Source: Prosthecobacter sp. (GTDB lineage: Bacteria; Verrucomicrobiota; Verrucomicrobiia; Verrucomicrobiales; Verrucomicrobiaceae). Taken from it: DNA of 55,503 nt. Below, one piece after another: positions 26,185 to 34,905 of the stretch. The stretch covers positions 1 through 55,503 of the forward strand of contig JABARQ010000018.1 in NCBI GenBank assembly GCA_019186985.1. The letters run 5' to 3'. Under the pieces are notes generated by a model. It was given only the letters and a program-made list of their open reading frames with translations, had not been told where the DNA came from and searched no databases. A program made the position numbers and the translations under genes. Within the stretch, counting starts at the first letter, position 1. Each line of letters starts with the position of its first letter.

Positions 26185-26260
26185 CAACTCTGTCGGGAAT
26201 TGACGCTCAGGAAAAAAACCCCCAAAACCTGAAGCCAATTTGTTGTCCCCGACAGAGTTG
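26185..26260. repeat. 76-bp long imperfect hairpin
   Basis: Perfect 13-bp inverted arms CAACTCTGTCGGG (26185-26197) and CCCGACAGAGTTG (26248-26260). The interior also pairs in part, AATTGACGCTCAGG against CCTGAAGCCAATT, leaving an A/C-rich loop. It sits in the divergent gap between the cupin and L,D-transpeptidase genes. It could be a MITE-like element or a structured leader. Confidence 0.65.
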
Positions 26261-26362
26261 ATATTGCGTTTATATTCGGTCGGTGAATCGGCAGGCAATG
26301 CTAAAAATCCACCTGCATGGCAAAAAGTTTCCAAGTCGTGCATACCATGTCATGACAGCCTT

Positions 26363-27127
26363 ATGAATCGCGCCTCTTTTCCATCCTTTCGTGCCGTTTC
26401 GGCCTTCATCGCCACCGCCTTTGTTGCCGGAATTTTCCCGCAGGCGCAGGCCCAGCTCGGCCATGCCGTGCGGCAGGTGGTGGTGGCCCGTGCCGCAGGT
26501 TGGAACGCGCACACGGCCGTGCTGCAATGCTATGAGCGCGCGTCGTCGCGTGAGGCCTGGCGTCCGGTGCTGGCGAAGCCCGTGCCGGTGCTGCTTGGCA
26601 AAAAGGGGCTTGCCTGGGGCCGGGGTGTCTTCACCCCGCCGCAGAACGGCATGCCCATGAAGGTGGAGAAGGACTGGCGGGCGCCTGCGGGCGTGTTTCA
26701 GCTTGGGATGCTTTTTGGTTATGCCGGGGGGCCGCCTTCGGGGGTTCGCTGGCCCTATCACCAGGTCGGTCCCTTCGACGCCTATGTCGATGACCCGCAG
26801 AACCCTTATTACAACCAGCATGTGCGGGTGCCGTCGAACAACGTGCCGCCCTGGTTTGAGAAGCAGAAGATGCGGCTCGGTGACGCGGCCTACAAATGGA
26901 TGCTGGAGATCCGGCACAACCAGCGCCCCGCCTGGCCGGGCTACGGCAGCGCGATCTTTTTCCATGTCCGCCGAGGCCCGGACAAACCGAGCGCCGGCTG
27001 CACCACGATGGCGGTCGAAAACCTGGAACGTCTGCTGCGCTGGCTGGACCCCGCCGCCTCGCCTCATTACGTGCTGCTGCCCGCCGCCGACTACGACTAC
27101 CTGCGCGGGCCGTGGCGGCTGCCGTGA
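26363..27127 (+). CDS. L,D-transpeptidase (YkuD-like), secreted
   Basis: 254 residues from the ATG at 26363, which opens a signal peptide (ending FPQAQAQ). The catalytic end has the pattern of murein L,D-transpeptidases: GSAIFFHVRRGPDKPSAGCTTM, with His at about 200 and nucleophile Cys at about 213 in S-x-G-C. It is followed by MAVENLERLLRWLDP. The family forms 3-3 crosslinks in peptidoglycan or anchors proteins to it, in the periplasm. This variant lacks the classical SHGC-R wording but matches the family branch with GPDKPTAGC-type motifs. It has its own leader with a strong hairpin upstream. Confidence 0.82.
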   Translation: MNRASFPSFRAVSAFIATAFVAGIFPQAQAQLGHAVRQVVVARAAGWNAHTAVLQCYERASSREAWRPVLAKPVPVLLGKKGLAWGRGVFTPPQNGMPMKVEKDWRAPAGVFQLGMLFGYAGGPPSGVRWPYHQVGPFDAYVDDPQNPYYNQHVRVPSNNVPPWFEKQKMRLGDAAYKWMLEIRHNQRPAWPGYGSAIFFHVRRGPDKPSAGCTTMAVENLERLLRWLDPAASPHYVLLPAADYDYLRGPWRLP

Positions 27128-27140
27128 ATGCGGCGACGCT

Positions 27141-28532
27141 TCAGCGGATCCAGATGCCGCGGCCCCTGCCGCCCTTCGGCGTGGTGCGTGGATAATCCGC
27201 GTTCGGCTTCAGTTCGATCACCTTCACGACACGATCCAGGGGCAGGTCCTCGGAGGACCCGGCTTCACGAACCGCCTCCACCGTGACATCCCGCACCGTG
27301 CAGTCGATGTCCGGAGAGAAGACCTCCCGCCAGGTCGACGGATCGGGTCCGGCCTTGTAGGTCATCGACTTCGGCCCAAGCGCGAGCAGGTGCCAGGCGG
27401 CGTCCAGCGGATGATGCACCGTGACGTTGCGGAGGCGGATGCCTTGCGCCTCGGCATGAACCTCGATCCTGCCCGGCCCATGGAAGATGAGATCCTCAAA
27501 ACGAAGGTTCCTGAGGCTGCCCAGCCCGGCGCTGAAGTCCCGGTCGCGGCCCAGCTCAAGGTTGGGCTGGTCGTAGAGCTTGAACTCGCGGATGTCCGTG
27601 ATGCGGCGCAGCGTGATGTCGTGAATCGGACAGGGCAGCAGCGTGCCGTCGTCAAAGCGTTTCACGCCGGGCAGAAGGCGGATGGAGTCGGCGGCATGCG
27701 TCCTGCCGCCAGCGCCGTTGACGTCCTCAATGACCATGTCGTGGATGGGGCCGTAGCTGGGCGCGTAGTTCCGCCATTCCCAGGCGTTCAAGGCCACCGT
27801 GTCGTCGGCGGAATCGCCGCGTACCTGACGGATGAGGCCATGACTGGCGGGGCCGTTCACATGCACGCCGTCACGGTGATGCCGGTCGAGCGTCACGTCC
27901 TCGACCCGAAAGTCATGCACGTTGCCAAGATGCACGCCAAAGGCCCGGCTCTGCCGCACGGTGATGTGGCGCACACTGGCGCGGCGGACGTTGTGCAGCA
28001 GGATGACGCCGTGGGTTCCGAACACCGGCTTGTCCTGCGCCGAGGCCCCGCGCAGGTTGCCGTTGGACTCACGCGCCGAGGTGGCCAGGGTCGTCCAGAC
28101 GCCGCCCTCGATGTGGATGTCGGAATCCGGCCGGGTTTCCCCGGGCACAGGGCCGCCGGCATAACCAACGATGTTATGATTGCGTACCAGGCAGGTGTTT
28201 GAACCCGGCTTCAGGCGGATCTCAGCGCCCGGGTCAGCCCTCAGGGACTGTCCTGACTTCAGGATCAGCGGACCGTCGAGGTAATAAGGCCGGCCTCGGC
28301 CGGGGATGTGCAGGCTGCCCCGGGCCTCAAGAGCCGCCTGCATCGCGCGGGTCCAGAGCTCGTCCGTGACCCTGCGCTCCTTGATCTCACCGTCAGCGGC
28401 GGGCCAGCGTTCCGTCCAGGTGTCGGTGCGGACCAGGTGCCTCCAGCGCGCCCAGGGGTCCGGAGCATCCTGCGCCCCGAGCGGCAAGGCTGCGGCGCAG
28501 GCGAGAAGCAGCGGGGTGAAGACACGGCGCAT
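27141..28532 (-). CDS. Secreted beta-helix protein, GH28-like
   Basis: 463 residues from the ATG at 28532, with signal peptide (MRRVFTPLLLACAAALPLGAQ). It is a right-handed parallel beta-helix: repeated short turns such as VRHITVRQS, FRVEDVTLDR, DITLRRITD and LRNLRFEDLIF. A segment HRDGVHVNGPASHGLIRQ then GDSADDTVAL resembles the DG and DD motifs of glycoside hydrolase family 28 (polygalacturonase-like), so a pectin- or uronate-type polysaccharide is a reasonable guess. It is the last gene of the FadR-PSD1-DUF1501 operon, beginning 5 bp after the DUF1501 stop. Alternative: a non-catalytic or lyase-type beta-helix. Confidence 0.8.
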   Translation of the reverse strand: MRRVFTPLLLACAAALPLGAQDAPDPWARWRHLVRTDTWTERWPAADGEIKERRVTDELWTRAMQAALEARGSLHIPGRGRPYYLDGPLILKSGQSLRADPGAEIRLKPGSNTCLVRNHNIVGYAGGPVPGETRPDSDIHIEGGVWTTLATSARESNGNLRGASAQDKPVFGTHGVILLHNVRRASVRHITVRQSRAFGVHLGNVHDFRVEDVTLDRHHRDGVHVNGPASHGLIRQVRGDSADDTVALNAWEWRNYAPSYGPIHDMVIEDVNGAGGRTHAADSIRLLPGVKRFDDGTLLPCPIHDITLRRITDIREFKLYDQPNLELGRDRDFSAGLGSLRNLRFEDLIFHGPGRIEVHAEAQGIRLRNVTVHHPLDAAWHLLALGPKSMTYKAGPDPSTWREVFSPDIDCTVRDVTVEAVREAGSSEDLPLDRVVKVIELKPNADYPRTTPKGGRGRGIWIR

Positions 28533-28537
28533 CAGGC

Positions 28538-29950
28538 TCAGGCGAGGATGGGCTGGATCACATGGCCGTGCACATTGGTGAGGCGCTGCTGGAGGCCGTT
28601 GAAGTAATAGGTCAGCCGCTCGTGATCGAGCCCCAGCAGGTGCAGCACGGTGGCGTAGAAATCGTACACCGTGGCGACATCCACCGCGCTGCGGCGGCCA
28701 AAGTCGTCGGTGGCGCCGTGGCTGACGCCGCCCTTCACGCCCGCGCCCATCATCCAGGTCGTGAAGGCGTCCGGGTTGTGGTCGCGGCCGCTGGTGCCCT
28801 CCTGGTGCGTGGGCATGCGGCCGAACTCCGTGCACCAGACCACCAGCACGTCCTGGAGCATGCCGCGCTGCTTCAGGTCGGTGAGCAGCGCCGCAGTGGG
28901 CTGGTCGAAGACCGGGCAGTGGCGCTCGTAGTCGGCCTTCAGCGTCTTGTGCGCGTCCCAGTTGAGCAGGCCGTCCACGGCGCTGGCGCGGGAGGCGCAG
29001 TAGAGGCTGACATAACGAACTCCTTGTTCAAGGAAGCGGCGGGCGAGCAGGCAGTTGCGGGCGTAGGCGGCCTTGAGCCGGTTCGGGTCGTCGGTGCCGT
29101 AGAGCTTGTGGACATGCCCGGGCTCGCCGCGGATGTCGCTGACCTCGGGGGCGGTGAGCTGCATGCGCGCCGCCATTTCATAGGCCGCCATGCGGGCGCT
29201 GAGCTCGGTGTTTTCAGGACGGGCGGCGGCGTGCTCGCCGTTGATGCGGCGCAGGAAGTCACGCGTGGCGCGCTCCGTCTCCGGCCGGATGGAAGCCGGC
29301 GTGGCGAGGTTGCGGAGCTGCTGCTGAGCCGCCATGGCCACGGCCTGGTACTGCGCCGGCAGGAAGCCGTTGCTCCAGTTCGCCTTGCCGTTCGGCGGCT
29401 CGCCGCGGATGTCCTGGATGGCGATGTAGGTGGGCAGGTTTTCATTCAGGCTGCCCAGCGCGTAGCTGACCCAGGAACCGGCGCTGGGATAGCCCTCGCG
29501 CGTGAAGCAGGTGTTCATGGCGATGCAGCCGGGGCCGTGCGTGTTGGTCTGGCTGGTCATGCTGTGGATGAAGGCGATGTCATCGACATGACGGGCCATG
29601 TTCGGCAGCATGGATGAGATCCTTTTGCCGCTCCGGCCCGACTCCACAAAGGGCCAGGGCGACTTCATGAGGTTGCCGTTCTTGCCCTGGAAGGACACCT
29701 CCTTCTCTCCGCCCGGCATGGGCGTGCCGTGATACTTCTCCAGCATCGGCTTGTGCTCCCAGAGATCGACATGCGAGGCCGCGCCGGGGCAGAAGATCTG
29801 CAGCACCTGCCTGGCCCTGGGGGCAAAGTGCGGTCGTCCGTGCGGCGCGGCGGCTTCGGCGGCCAGCAGGCGTGAAAGCGCCACGCCGGTGAGGCCCGAG
29901 GTCATGCTGCCAAGGAATTGGCGCCGTGTGTGTTCGAGGGCGGAGTTCAT
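28538..29950 (-). CDS. DUF1501 protein, Tat-exported
   Basis: 470 residues. The N-terminus carries a twin-arginine signal (TRRQFLGS, residues 8-15). The body is a DUF1501 domain, related to the alkaline-phosphatase/sulfatase fold: FCPGAASHVDLWEHKP, SWVSYALG, FDQPTAALLTDLKQRGM, VVWCTEFGRMPTHQ, GRDHNPDAFTTWMMGAG and the C-terminal YDFYATVLHLLGLDHERLTYYFNG. In Planctomycetes and Verrucomicrobia it is almost always encoded next to a PSD1 cytochrome gene, as here, where the start overlaps the PSD1 stop by 4 bp. The biochemical role is unproven. Likely works with PSD1 in the periplasm on a polysaccharide or similar substrate. Confidence 0.9.
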   Translation of the reverse strand: MNSALEHTRRQFLGSMTSGLTGVALSRLLAAEAAAPHGRPHFAPRARQVLQIFCPGAASHVDLWEHKPMLEKYHGTPMPGGEKEVSFQGKNGNLMKSPWPFVESGRSGKRISSMLPNMARHVDDIAFIHSMTSQTNTHGPGCIAMNTCFTREGYPSAGSWVSYALGSLNENLPTYIAIQDIRGEPPNGKANWSNGFLPAQYQAVAMAAQQQLRNLATPASIRPETERATRDFLRRINGEHAAARPENTELSARMAAYEMAARMQLTAPEVSDIRGEPGHVHKLYGTDDPNRLKAAYARNCLLARRFLEQGVRYVSLYCASRASAVDGLLNWDAHKTLKADYERHCPVFDQPTAALLTDLKQRGMLQDVLVVWCTEFGRMPTHQEGTSGRDHNPDAFTTWMMGAGVKGGVSHGATDDFGRRSAVDVATVYDFYATVLHLLGLDHERLTYYFNGLQQRLTNVHGHVIQPILA

Positions 29951-32805
29951 TCGAGGTGGAAGAGTTCGTTCGCGTTGAGCATCGCACGGGCAAAGGCCTC
30001 GGCGCCATGGGCGGCGATGAGCGCCTCGCAGGCCTGCCGTTCAGAGACGGAGGGCGCGCGTTGGAAAAGCCAGGCATAGGCAGCGCCGACGGGGTCTCCG
30101 CCCTGGATGCGCGCGGCCAGCGCCGCCGCCATGTCGAGGGTGAAGCCGTGATTCATCAACGTCAGCGCCTGCAGCGGCGACGTGGTGCTGGCGCGCTTCG
30201 GCGCCGCGAAGGCCACGTCCGGAAAATCAAAGTCGGTGAGCACGTCGACCACGCTGGCGCGGGCGTTTTGATGATACACCGAACGTCGCCAGGTCTCAGG
30301 CCCGTGGCGGTCGAGCGGAAAGTAGGTGCTGACATTGTTCTGCGTGAACTTGTAGAGCCGGAAGCCCGGACCGCCCATCGGCTCGAGCTGAAGCCGCCCG
30401 GCCACGGCCAGCATCGTGTCGCGGATCTCCTCGGCGGCGAGACGTCGCGGCGGGAAGCGCCAGAGCAGGCGTGCGTTTCCGTCCGCCTTCGACCCATCCT
30501 CGCGCCAGGCCGACGACTGCTGGTAGGTCTTGGACAGCAGGATCTCGCGATGCAGCGCCTTCAACCTCCAGCCGTTGGCGACCAGCCGCGCCGCGAGGTA
30601 GTCCAGCAACCCCGGATGCGAGGGCTTGCCGCCGAGGAAGCCGAAGTCGCTCGGAGTGTCGACAATGCCCGTGCCGAAATGATGGTGCCAGACACGGTTG
30701 GCCAGCACACGCGGCGTCAGCGGATTTTCACGCGCGACCAGCCAGCGCGCGAGCTCCAGACGACGCTGTCCTTCCGGCGTGTCGGAGGCGAGCTTGTAGG
30801 GCTTCACCGTGCCGTCGAGGATGCTGAGCGAGGCCGCCACGACCTCCGCGCCCGGCTTCATCGGATCCCCGCCGCGATGCAGGAAGGTCTTCTCTTTCGG
30901 CTGGACAAAATTACCCGCCCAGATCTGCGGAAGCTTCGGCACCCGCGCGATGCGTGCGTTCACGTCCGCGATGCGCTTTCCCAGTTCGGCCAGTCGGGTG
31001 GATTCATCGGGCGTGATGACCCGGCTGCGGGCTTTGGCGATGCCGTGGGCGGGCGACCAGGGCTCGCGGCCTTCATCCGTGGCCACCGTCTTCCAGTTCA
31101 CTCCGTCCATGGAAACCTGCACCTCATACTCGACCGGCGTGGCGCCGCGTACCTTGCTTTCATCCGTGTCACGATCGCCGCGTGCGTTGACGAAGGTGAT
31201 GCGCTCCACCTTCTCCGGCCTCGCGAAGGTCAGGGTGAGCACGGGCGGGCTGCCGATGAACCAGGCTTCTCCGGTGGCTCCATCGATGCAGTACTGCGGT
31301 CCGTAGGCTTCCGGGAAATCCTCCGCGACGGCGGACTTGGCGCCCTCGGCCTTCGTGCCGTTGGAGGCGAGCGCCACGTTGCGGCCGTCGCTGCTCCAGA
31401 CCCGGAACTCCGTGAGCTTGCCGCCGGCGCGCGTGGCACGCGCCGCCGTGTCGCTGCTCAGACGATGGATGACAAAGCGCAGGTGCCTTGCCTCCACGGC
31501 GGGGAAGGTCTCGTCCGTGCCCAGGGGATCCACCTTCGGCCGGGTGGGTCTCTGCTTTGCCAGCTCGGCCCTGGCGCGTTCATCGACCGTCTTGTCCAGG
31601 GCGGCCTGCTCGCGCGTCAGCGCGGCCAGCTCCTGGTTCAGCGGCTTCATCGCCGCCTCAAAGGACTCGCGCTGCGACTTGGTCGCCACGACTCGACGAC
31701 CGTGAACGACACCTTCAAAGGCGGCGCGGACGCGGTAGTAGTCCTCGGCCGGAATGGGGTCAAACTTATGGTTATGGCAGCGCGCGCAGTTGAGCGTGAG
31801 GCCGAGGAAGGCGCCGCCGGTGGCGGTGACCATGTCGTCGATCGTCGCGGCGCGGATGTTCTTCTGGGCGACGACATCCTGGTTGCCGACGTCGTCATAG
31901 GGCCCGGCGACGAGGAAGGCGCTGCCGACCTCGACCTGCGGGTTGTCGCGGCCGATGACGTCCCCCGCGAGGTGCTCGATGAAGAACTGGTCGAAGGGCT
32001 TGTCCTCGTTGATGGAGCGGATGACGTAGTCGCGGAAGGGCCAGAGGTCGTCGATGATGAAGTTGCGTTCAAAGCCGTTCGACTCGCCGAAGCGGACCAC
32101 GTCGAGCCAGTGCCGGCCCCACTGCTCCCCGTAGCGCGGGCTGGCGAGCAGCCGCTCGACGAGGTCCTTCACGGCCTGTGTGCCGGTCTGGCAGTCCTTT
32201 TCAAACTTCGCCACCTCCTCCGGCGTGGGCGGCAGGCCGTGCAGGTCGTAGGTCATGCGGCGGATCAGCGTGCGAGGGTCGGCTGGCGGATTGAAGCCGA
32301 GGCCCTTGGCCTTCAGCCCGGCCTCGATGAAATCGTCGATGCCGCCGGCGGTGTTCAGATCTGTTTGGTTAGGCTGAAGCGACCACCAGCTCCTGTCGGC
32401 ACGTTTCACCTCCGCCTTTCCCTCGCGTGGATCCGGGGCGCCCATGCGGATCCAGGCCGCGAGGTCCGCGATGACGGTGTCGGAAAGCTTCGGCTTCTTG
32501 GGCGGCATCTCCAGGTCGGGCTCCTGATGGCGGATGCTGCGCATGAGCAGGCTTTCATCCGGTTTGCCTGGCAGAATCGTGGGTTCGCCGCTGTCGCCGC
32601 CCTTCAACCAGCCGGCGCGGGTGTCGAGGAGCAGGTTTCCCTTCAATTTCTTCGCGCCGGCGCTGTGGCAGGAATAGCAGTGTTCGACCAGCACAGGGCG
32701 CACTTTCTGCTCGAAGAAGGCGATGCCATCCGCCGACGGGCCGGCGGCGAGGGCCGTGGAGCCAAGCAGGGCATGGAGCACGAGGGTTCGGGCGGGCAGG
32801 TTCAT
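29947..32805 (-). CDS. PSD1 and planctomycete-type cytochrome c domain protein
   Basis: 952 residues from the ATG at 32805, chosen for its signal peptide (MNLPARTLVLHALLGSTALA) and the ATGA overlap with the upstream regulator. Domains: Planctomycete-type cytochrome (haem site CYSCH, 43-47), PSCyt2/DUF1549 (HWLDVVRFGESNGFERN), a second CxxCH (CARCHNHKFDPI), a coiled-coil linker (LNQELAALTREQAALD), a discoidin-like beta-sandwich (VEARHLRFVIHRL ... LTEFRVWSSDGRNVAL), then PSD1/DUF1553 (ANRVWHHHFGTGIV, LLSKTYQQSS, RRLAAEEIRD). Periplasmic and probably electron-transferring. The embedded carbohydrate-binding-like domain suggests a glycan substrate. It lies in the operon with DUF1501 and a beta-helix enzyme. 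Confidence 0.92.
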   Translation of the reverse strand: MNLPARTLVLHALLGSTALAAGPSADGIAFFEQKVRPVLVEHCYSCHSAGAKKLKGNLLLDTRAGWLKGGDSGEPTILPGKPDESLLMRSIRHQEPDLEMPPKKPKLSDTVIADLAAWIRMGAPDPREGKAEVKRADRSWWSLQPNQTDLNTAGGIDDFIEAGLKAKGLGFNPPADPRTLIRRMTYDLHGLPPTPEEVAKFEKDCQTGTQAVKDLVERLLASPRYGEQWGRHWLDVVRFGESNGFERNFIIDDLWPFRDYVIRSINEDKPFDQFFIEHLAGDVIGRDNPQVEVGSAFLVAGPYDDVGNQDVVAQKNIRAATIDDMVTATGGAFLGLTLNCARCHNHKFDPIPAEDYYRVRAAFEGVVHGRRVVATKSQRESFEAAMKPLNQELAALTREQAALDKTVDERARAELAKQRPTRPKVDPLGTDETFPAVEARHLRFVIHRLSSDTAARATRAGGKLTEFRVWSSDGRNVALASNGTKAEGAKSAVAEDFPEAYGPQYCIDGATGEAWFIGSPPVLTLTFARPEKVERITFVNARGDRDTDESKVRGATPVEYEVQVSMDGVNWKTVATDEGREPWSPAHGIAKARSRVITPDESTRLAELGKRIADVNARIARVPKLPQIWAGNFVQPKEKTFLHRGGDPMKPGAEVVAASLSILDGTVKPYKLASDTPEGQRRLELARWLVARENPLTPRVLANRVWHHHFGTGIVDTPSDFGFLGGKPSHPGLLDYLAARLVANGWRLKALHREILLSKTYQQSSAWREDGSKADGNARLLWRFPPRRLAAEEIRDTMLAVAGRLQLEPMGGPGFRLYKFTQNNVSTYFPLDRHGPETWRRSVYHQNARASVVDVLTDFDFPDVAFAAPKRASTTSPLQALTLMNHGFTLDMAAALAARIQGGDPVGAAYAWLFQRAPSVSERQACEALIAAHGAEAFARAMLNANELFHLE

Positions 32806-33485
32806 AGGCCGAGGTCGTCGCGGGCGTTGAGCAGGTGCTGTTTCATGGCCTTCGCGGCCGCCGTGCCGTTGCGTGCCACGATGGCGGCGAGGATTTTTTC
32901 GTGGTCCTTCACGGCCTGGTTCTTGGTGACGCGGCGGTAGCCGTGGGCGAGGCTGGACTGCAGCAGGTCGGAGAGCGACTGCATGAAGAGGGCGCTGATC
33001 TTGTTGCCGGAGGCCTCGGCGATGAGGCAGTGGAACTCCATGTCGGCAAGGACCTGGGTCTCGAAGTCGGTGCTGCCGACGAAGCGTTGATGGCATTCCT
33101 GAAGGCGCTTGAAGTCCGCCCGGGAACCCCGGGCGGCGGCGAGGCTCGCGCTTTCGGGCTCGATGGCGAGCCGCACCTCGGTGAGCTGCACCAGCCGCTG
33201 CTTTTCGTCGGGCACCAGCAGGTGGACGGCGCTGCTGAGGGGCTTGTGCAGCTTGTCCACGACCTTCATGCCGCTGCCCTGGCGGATCTCCAGCAGGCCC
33301 TGGAGCTCCAGGCGCTTCGTGGCCTCGCGCACGACGCTGCGGCTGACGCCGAGCTGGGAGGACAGCTCGCGCTCGGTGGGCAGCCAGCCATCGCCCTCCC
33401 GCAGGTCGCGCCGGGCGAGGGCGGCGAGCTTCTGGCAGACCTTCTCCACGAGGGAGGGCGGACGGGAGATGGCGTCGAGAGTCAT
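32802..33485 (-). CDS. FadR-subfamily GntR transcriptional regulator
   Basis: 227 residues from the ATG at 33485. The N-terminal winged helix-turn-helix (about 12-75) shows LPTERELSSQLGVSRSVVREATKRL and the wing GLLEIRQGSG, typical of GntR. The C-terminal all-helical FCD ligand-binding domain (about 90-215) has VRLAIEPESASLAA, DMEFHCLIAEASGN with candidate metal ligands, and DHEKILAAI. It should bind a small carboxylate, often a sugar acid, and derepress the operon it heads. The stop overlaps the PSD1 start (ATGA). A palindrome matching the FadR-family operator lies 16 bp upstream of the start, so autorepression is likely. Confidence 0.92.
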   Translation of the reverse strand: MTLDAISRPPSLVEKVCQKLAALARRDLREGDGWLPTERELSSQLGVSRSVVREATKRLELQGLLEIRQGSGMKVVDKLHKPLSSAVHLLVPDEKQRLVQLTEVRLAIEPESASLAAARGSRADFKRLQECHQRFVGSTDFETQVLADMEFHCLIAEASGNKISALFMQSLSDLLQSSLAHGYRRVTKNQAVKDHEKILAAIVARNGTAAAKAMKQHLLNARDDLGL

Positions 33486-33500
33486 GGCAGGGTGATCAGG

Positions 33501-33511
33501 TGGTCGGACCA
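33501..33511. promoter_or_regulatory. Candidate FadR-type operator
   Basis: TGGTCGGACCA fits TNGTNNNACNA, the consensus of FadR-subfamily GntR proteins, and is symmetric outside its centre. It resembles the E. coli FadR core (TGGTCCGACCA on the minus strand). It lies 16 bp upstream of the regulator's ATG, which is where an autorepressor should sit to control the whole operon at 27141-33485. Confidence 0.6.
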
Positions 33512-33570
33512 ATTTCAGAACAGATACGGAAATCCTGGCGGGGGATGTTTCAGAAAAACTTCCGGCCGGT

Positions 33571-34821
33571 TCAGCCCATGGGCAGGCCGGAGAGGCGGCG
33601 GCGGAGCATGTCCAGCGCGGCCTGGCTGGCGAGCAGCTTGAAGCGGTCGCGGGTGCCGGGGTAGAAAAACTTCCGCACGGCGGTTTCCGCGCCGCGCGAG
33701 GCGAGGCCGACAAAGACGGTGCCGACGGGCTTGTCATCGCTGCCGCCGGTGGGTCCGGCGACGCCGGTGAGGGCGAGCGCATGATCGGCGCCGGAGGCGG
33801 CCAGCGCCCCCTCGGCCATGGCTCGGCAGACGGGCTCGCTCACCGCGCCATGCTCGGCCAGCAGGGCGGCCGGCACGCCGAGGTGCTTCTGCTTGGCCTC
33901 GTTGGCGTAGGTGATGAAGCCATGGCCGAAGACTCCGGAGGAGCCGCTGACGTCGGTGATGCGGCTGGTGAGGAAGCCGCCGGTGCAGGATTCCGCCGTG
34001 GCCAGCCACTGGCCGCGTTCGGCAAGGGCGTGCACGACGACCTGCTCGATAAGGCGACGGTCGGTGGAGACGATGTGCTCGCCGAGATGCTCACGGACGA
34101 TCGCCTCGCCCGCAGCCACGGGTTCCGGCTGGCCGGAGAGGCGGACGTCGACATCGCCCTGGCGGATGCAGTAGCCGAGGGTGAGTCCGGGCACGGCCTC
34201 CAGCTTCTTCTCGACGCGCTCGACGATGTCGGACTCGCCGAGGCCGGTGATCTTGAAGTAGCGGATGGCGCGGCTTGCGCCGTCGGGGAGGAGGGAGCGG
34301 AGGCGCGGCTCGACGTGGGCTTCCATCATCGGCTTCAGCTCACGGGGCGGGCCGGGGAGGAGGAAGAAGTGGGTGTTCCAGCCGCGTGCGCAGCCGAGTT
34401 CGGCGGGAAAGTAGAGGCCGGGCGCGGTGCCGAAGGGGTTGTCGAGCACGAGGGCGCCGCGCGGGACCATGGCCTGCTTCAGGTTGGAGGCGGACATGAC
34501 GCGGTTGCGACGGGCGAAGAAGTCCTCGAGATGGGCCTTGATGCCCTCGTCGAGTTCCAGGGGCAGTCCGAGCAGCTCCGCCATGGACTCGCGGGTGAGA
34601 TCATCGTTGGTTGGGCCGAGGCCGCCGGAGACGAGCACCACGTCGGAGCGGGAGGCGGCCTCGGAGATGGCGTCCTTGATGACCGCGCCGTCGGACACGA
34701 CGAGGTGGCGTGAGACCATGAGGCCGAGGGCGGCGACCTGCTGGCCGAGCCAGGCGGCGTTGGTGTTGATGGTGTCGCCGAGGAGGAGTTCGTCGCCGGT
34801 GTTAACGAGTTCGATGCGCAT
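33571..34821 (-). CDS. cinA: CinA-like competence/damage-inducible protein, NMN deamidase
   Basis: 416 residues. The N-terminal MoCF/COG1058 domain (about 1-170) is clear: VNTGDELLLGDTINTN, VVLVSGGLGPTNDDLTRE and LPGPPRELKPM. The C-terminal CinA domain (about 250-412) has the nicotinamide-nucleotide amidase signature: ATAESCTGGFLTSRITDVSGSS, GFITYANEAKQKHLGV, and VGTVFVGLASRG. CinA proteins deamidate NMN to NaMN (pyridine nucleotide recycling) and hydrolyse ADP-ribose. Cytoplasmic. Normal length. It lies upstream of the FadR regulator on the same strand with an 85-bp gap containing the operator, so it is probably a separate unit. Confidence 0.93.
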   Translation of the reverse strand: MRIELVNTGDELLLGDTINTNAAWLGQQVAALGLMVSRHLVVSDGAVIKDAISEAASRSDVVLVSGGLGPTNDDLTRESMAELLGLPLELDEGIKAHLEDFFARRNRVMSASNLKQAMVPRGALVLDNPFGTAPGLYFPAELGCARGWNTHFFLLPGPPRELKPMMEAHVEPRLRSLLPDGASRAIRYFKITGLGESDIVERVEKKLEAVPGLTLGYCIRQGDVDVRLSGQPEPVAAGEAIVREHLGEHIVSTDRRLIEQVVVHALAERGQWLATAESCTGGFLTSRITDVSGSSGVFGHGFITYANEAKQKHLGVPAALLAEHGAVSEPVCRAMAEGALAASGADHALALTGVAGPTGGSDDKPVGTVFVGLASRGAETAVRKFFYPGTRDRFKLLASQAALDMLRRRLSGLPMG

Positions 34822-34905
34822 GGAGGGAGGGATTACGCCTCTGAAAGCCAGGGGCGACGCCTCGTCCAGGGGCGGTCGTGATTTCTTCGGGAGCGAGCGG
34901 AGGGG

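Noticed and set aside
28533..28835. N-terminal extension of the beta-helix protein
   Set aside because: It runs into the DUF1501 coding sequence in another frame; the signal peptide begins at 28532.
29926..32940. A 1004-codon plus-strand open frame opposite PSD1
   Set aside because: It is antisense to a well-supported gene, has Arg/Gly/Ala-rich low-complexity content, and reflects GC-rich codon bias only. The same holds for long antisense frames at 11283-13322 and 48497-50647.
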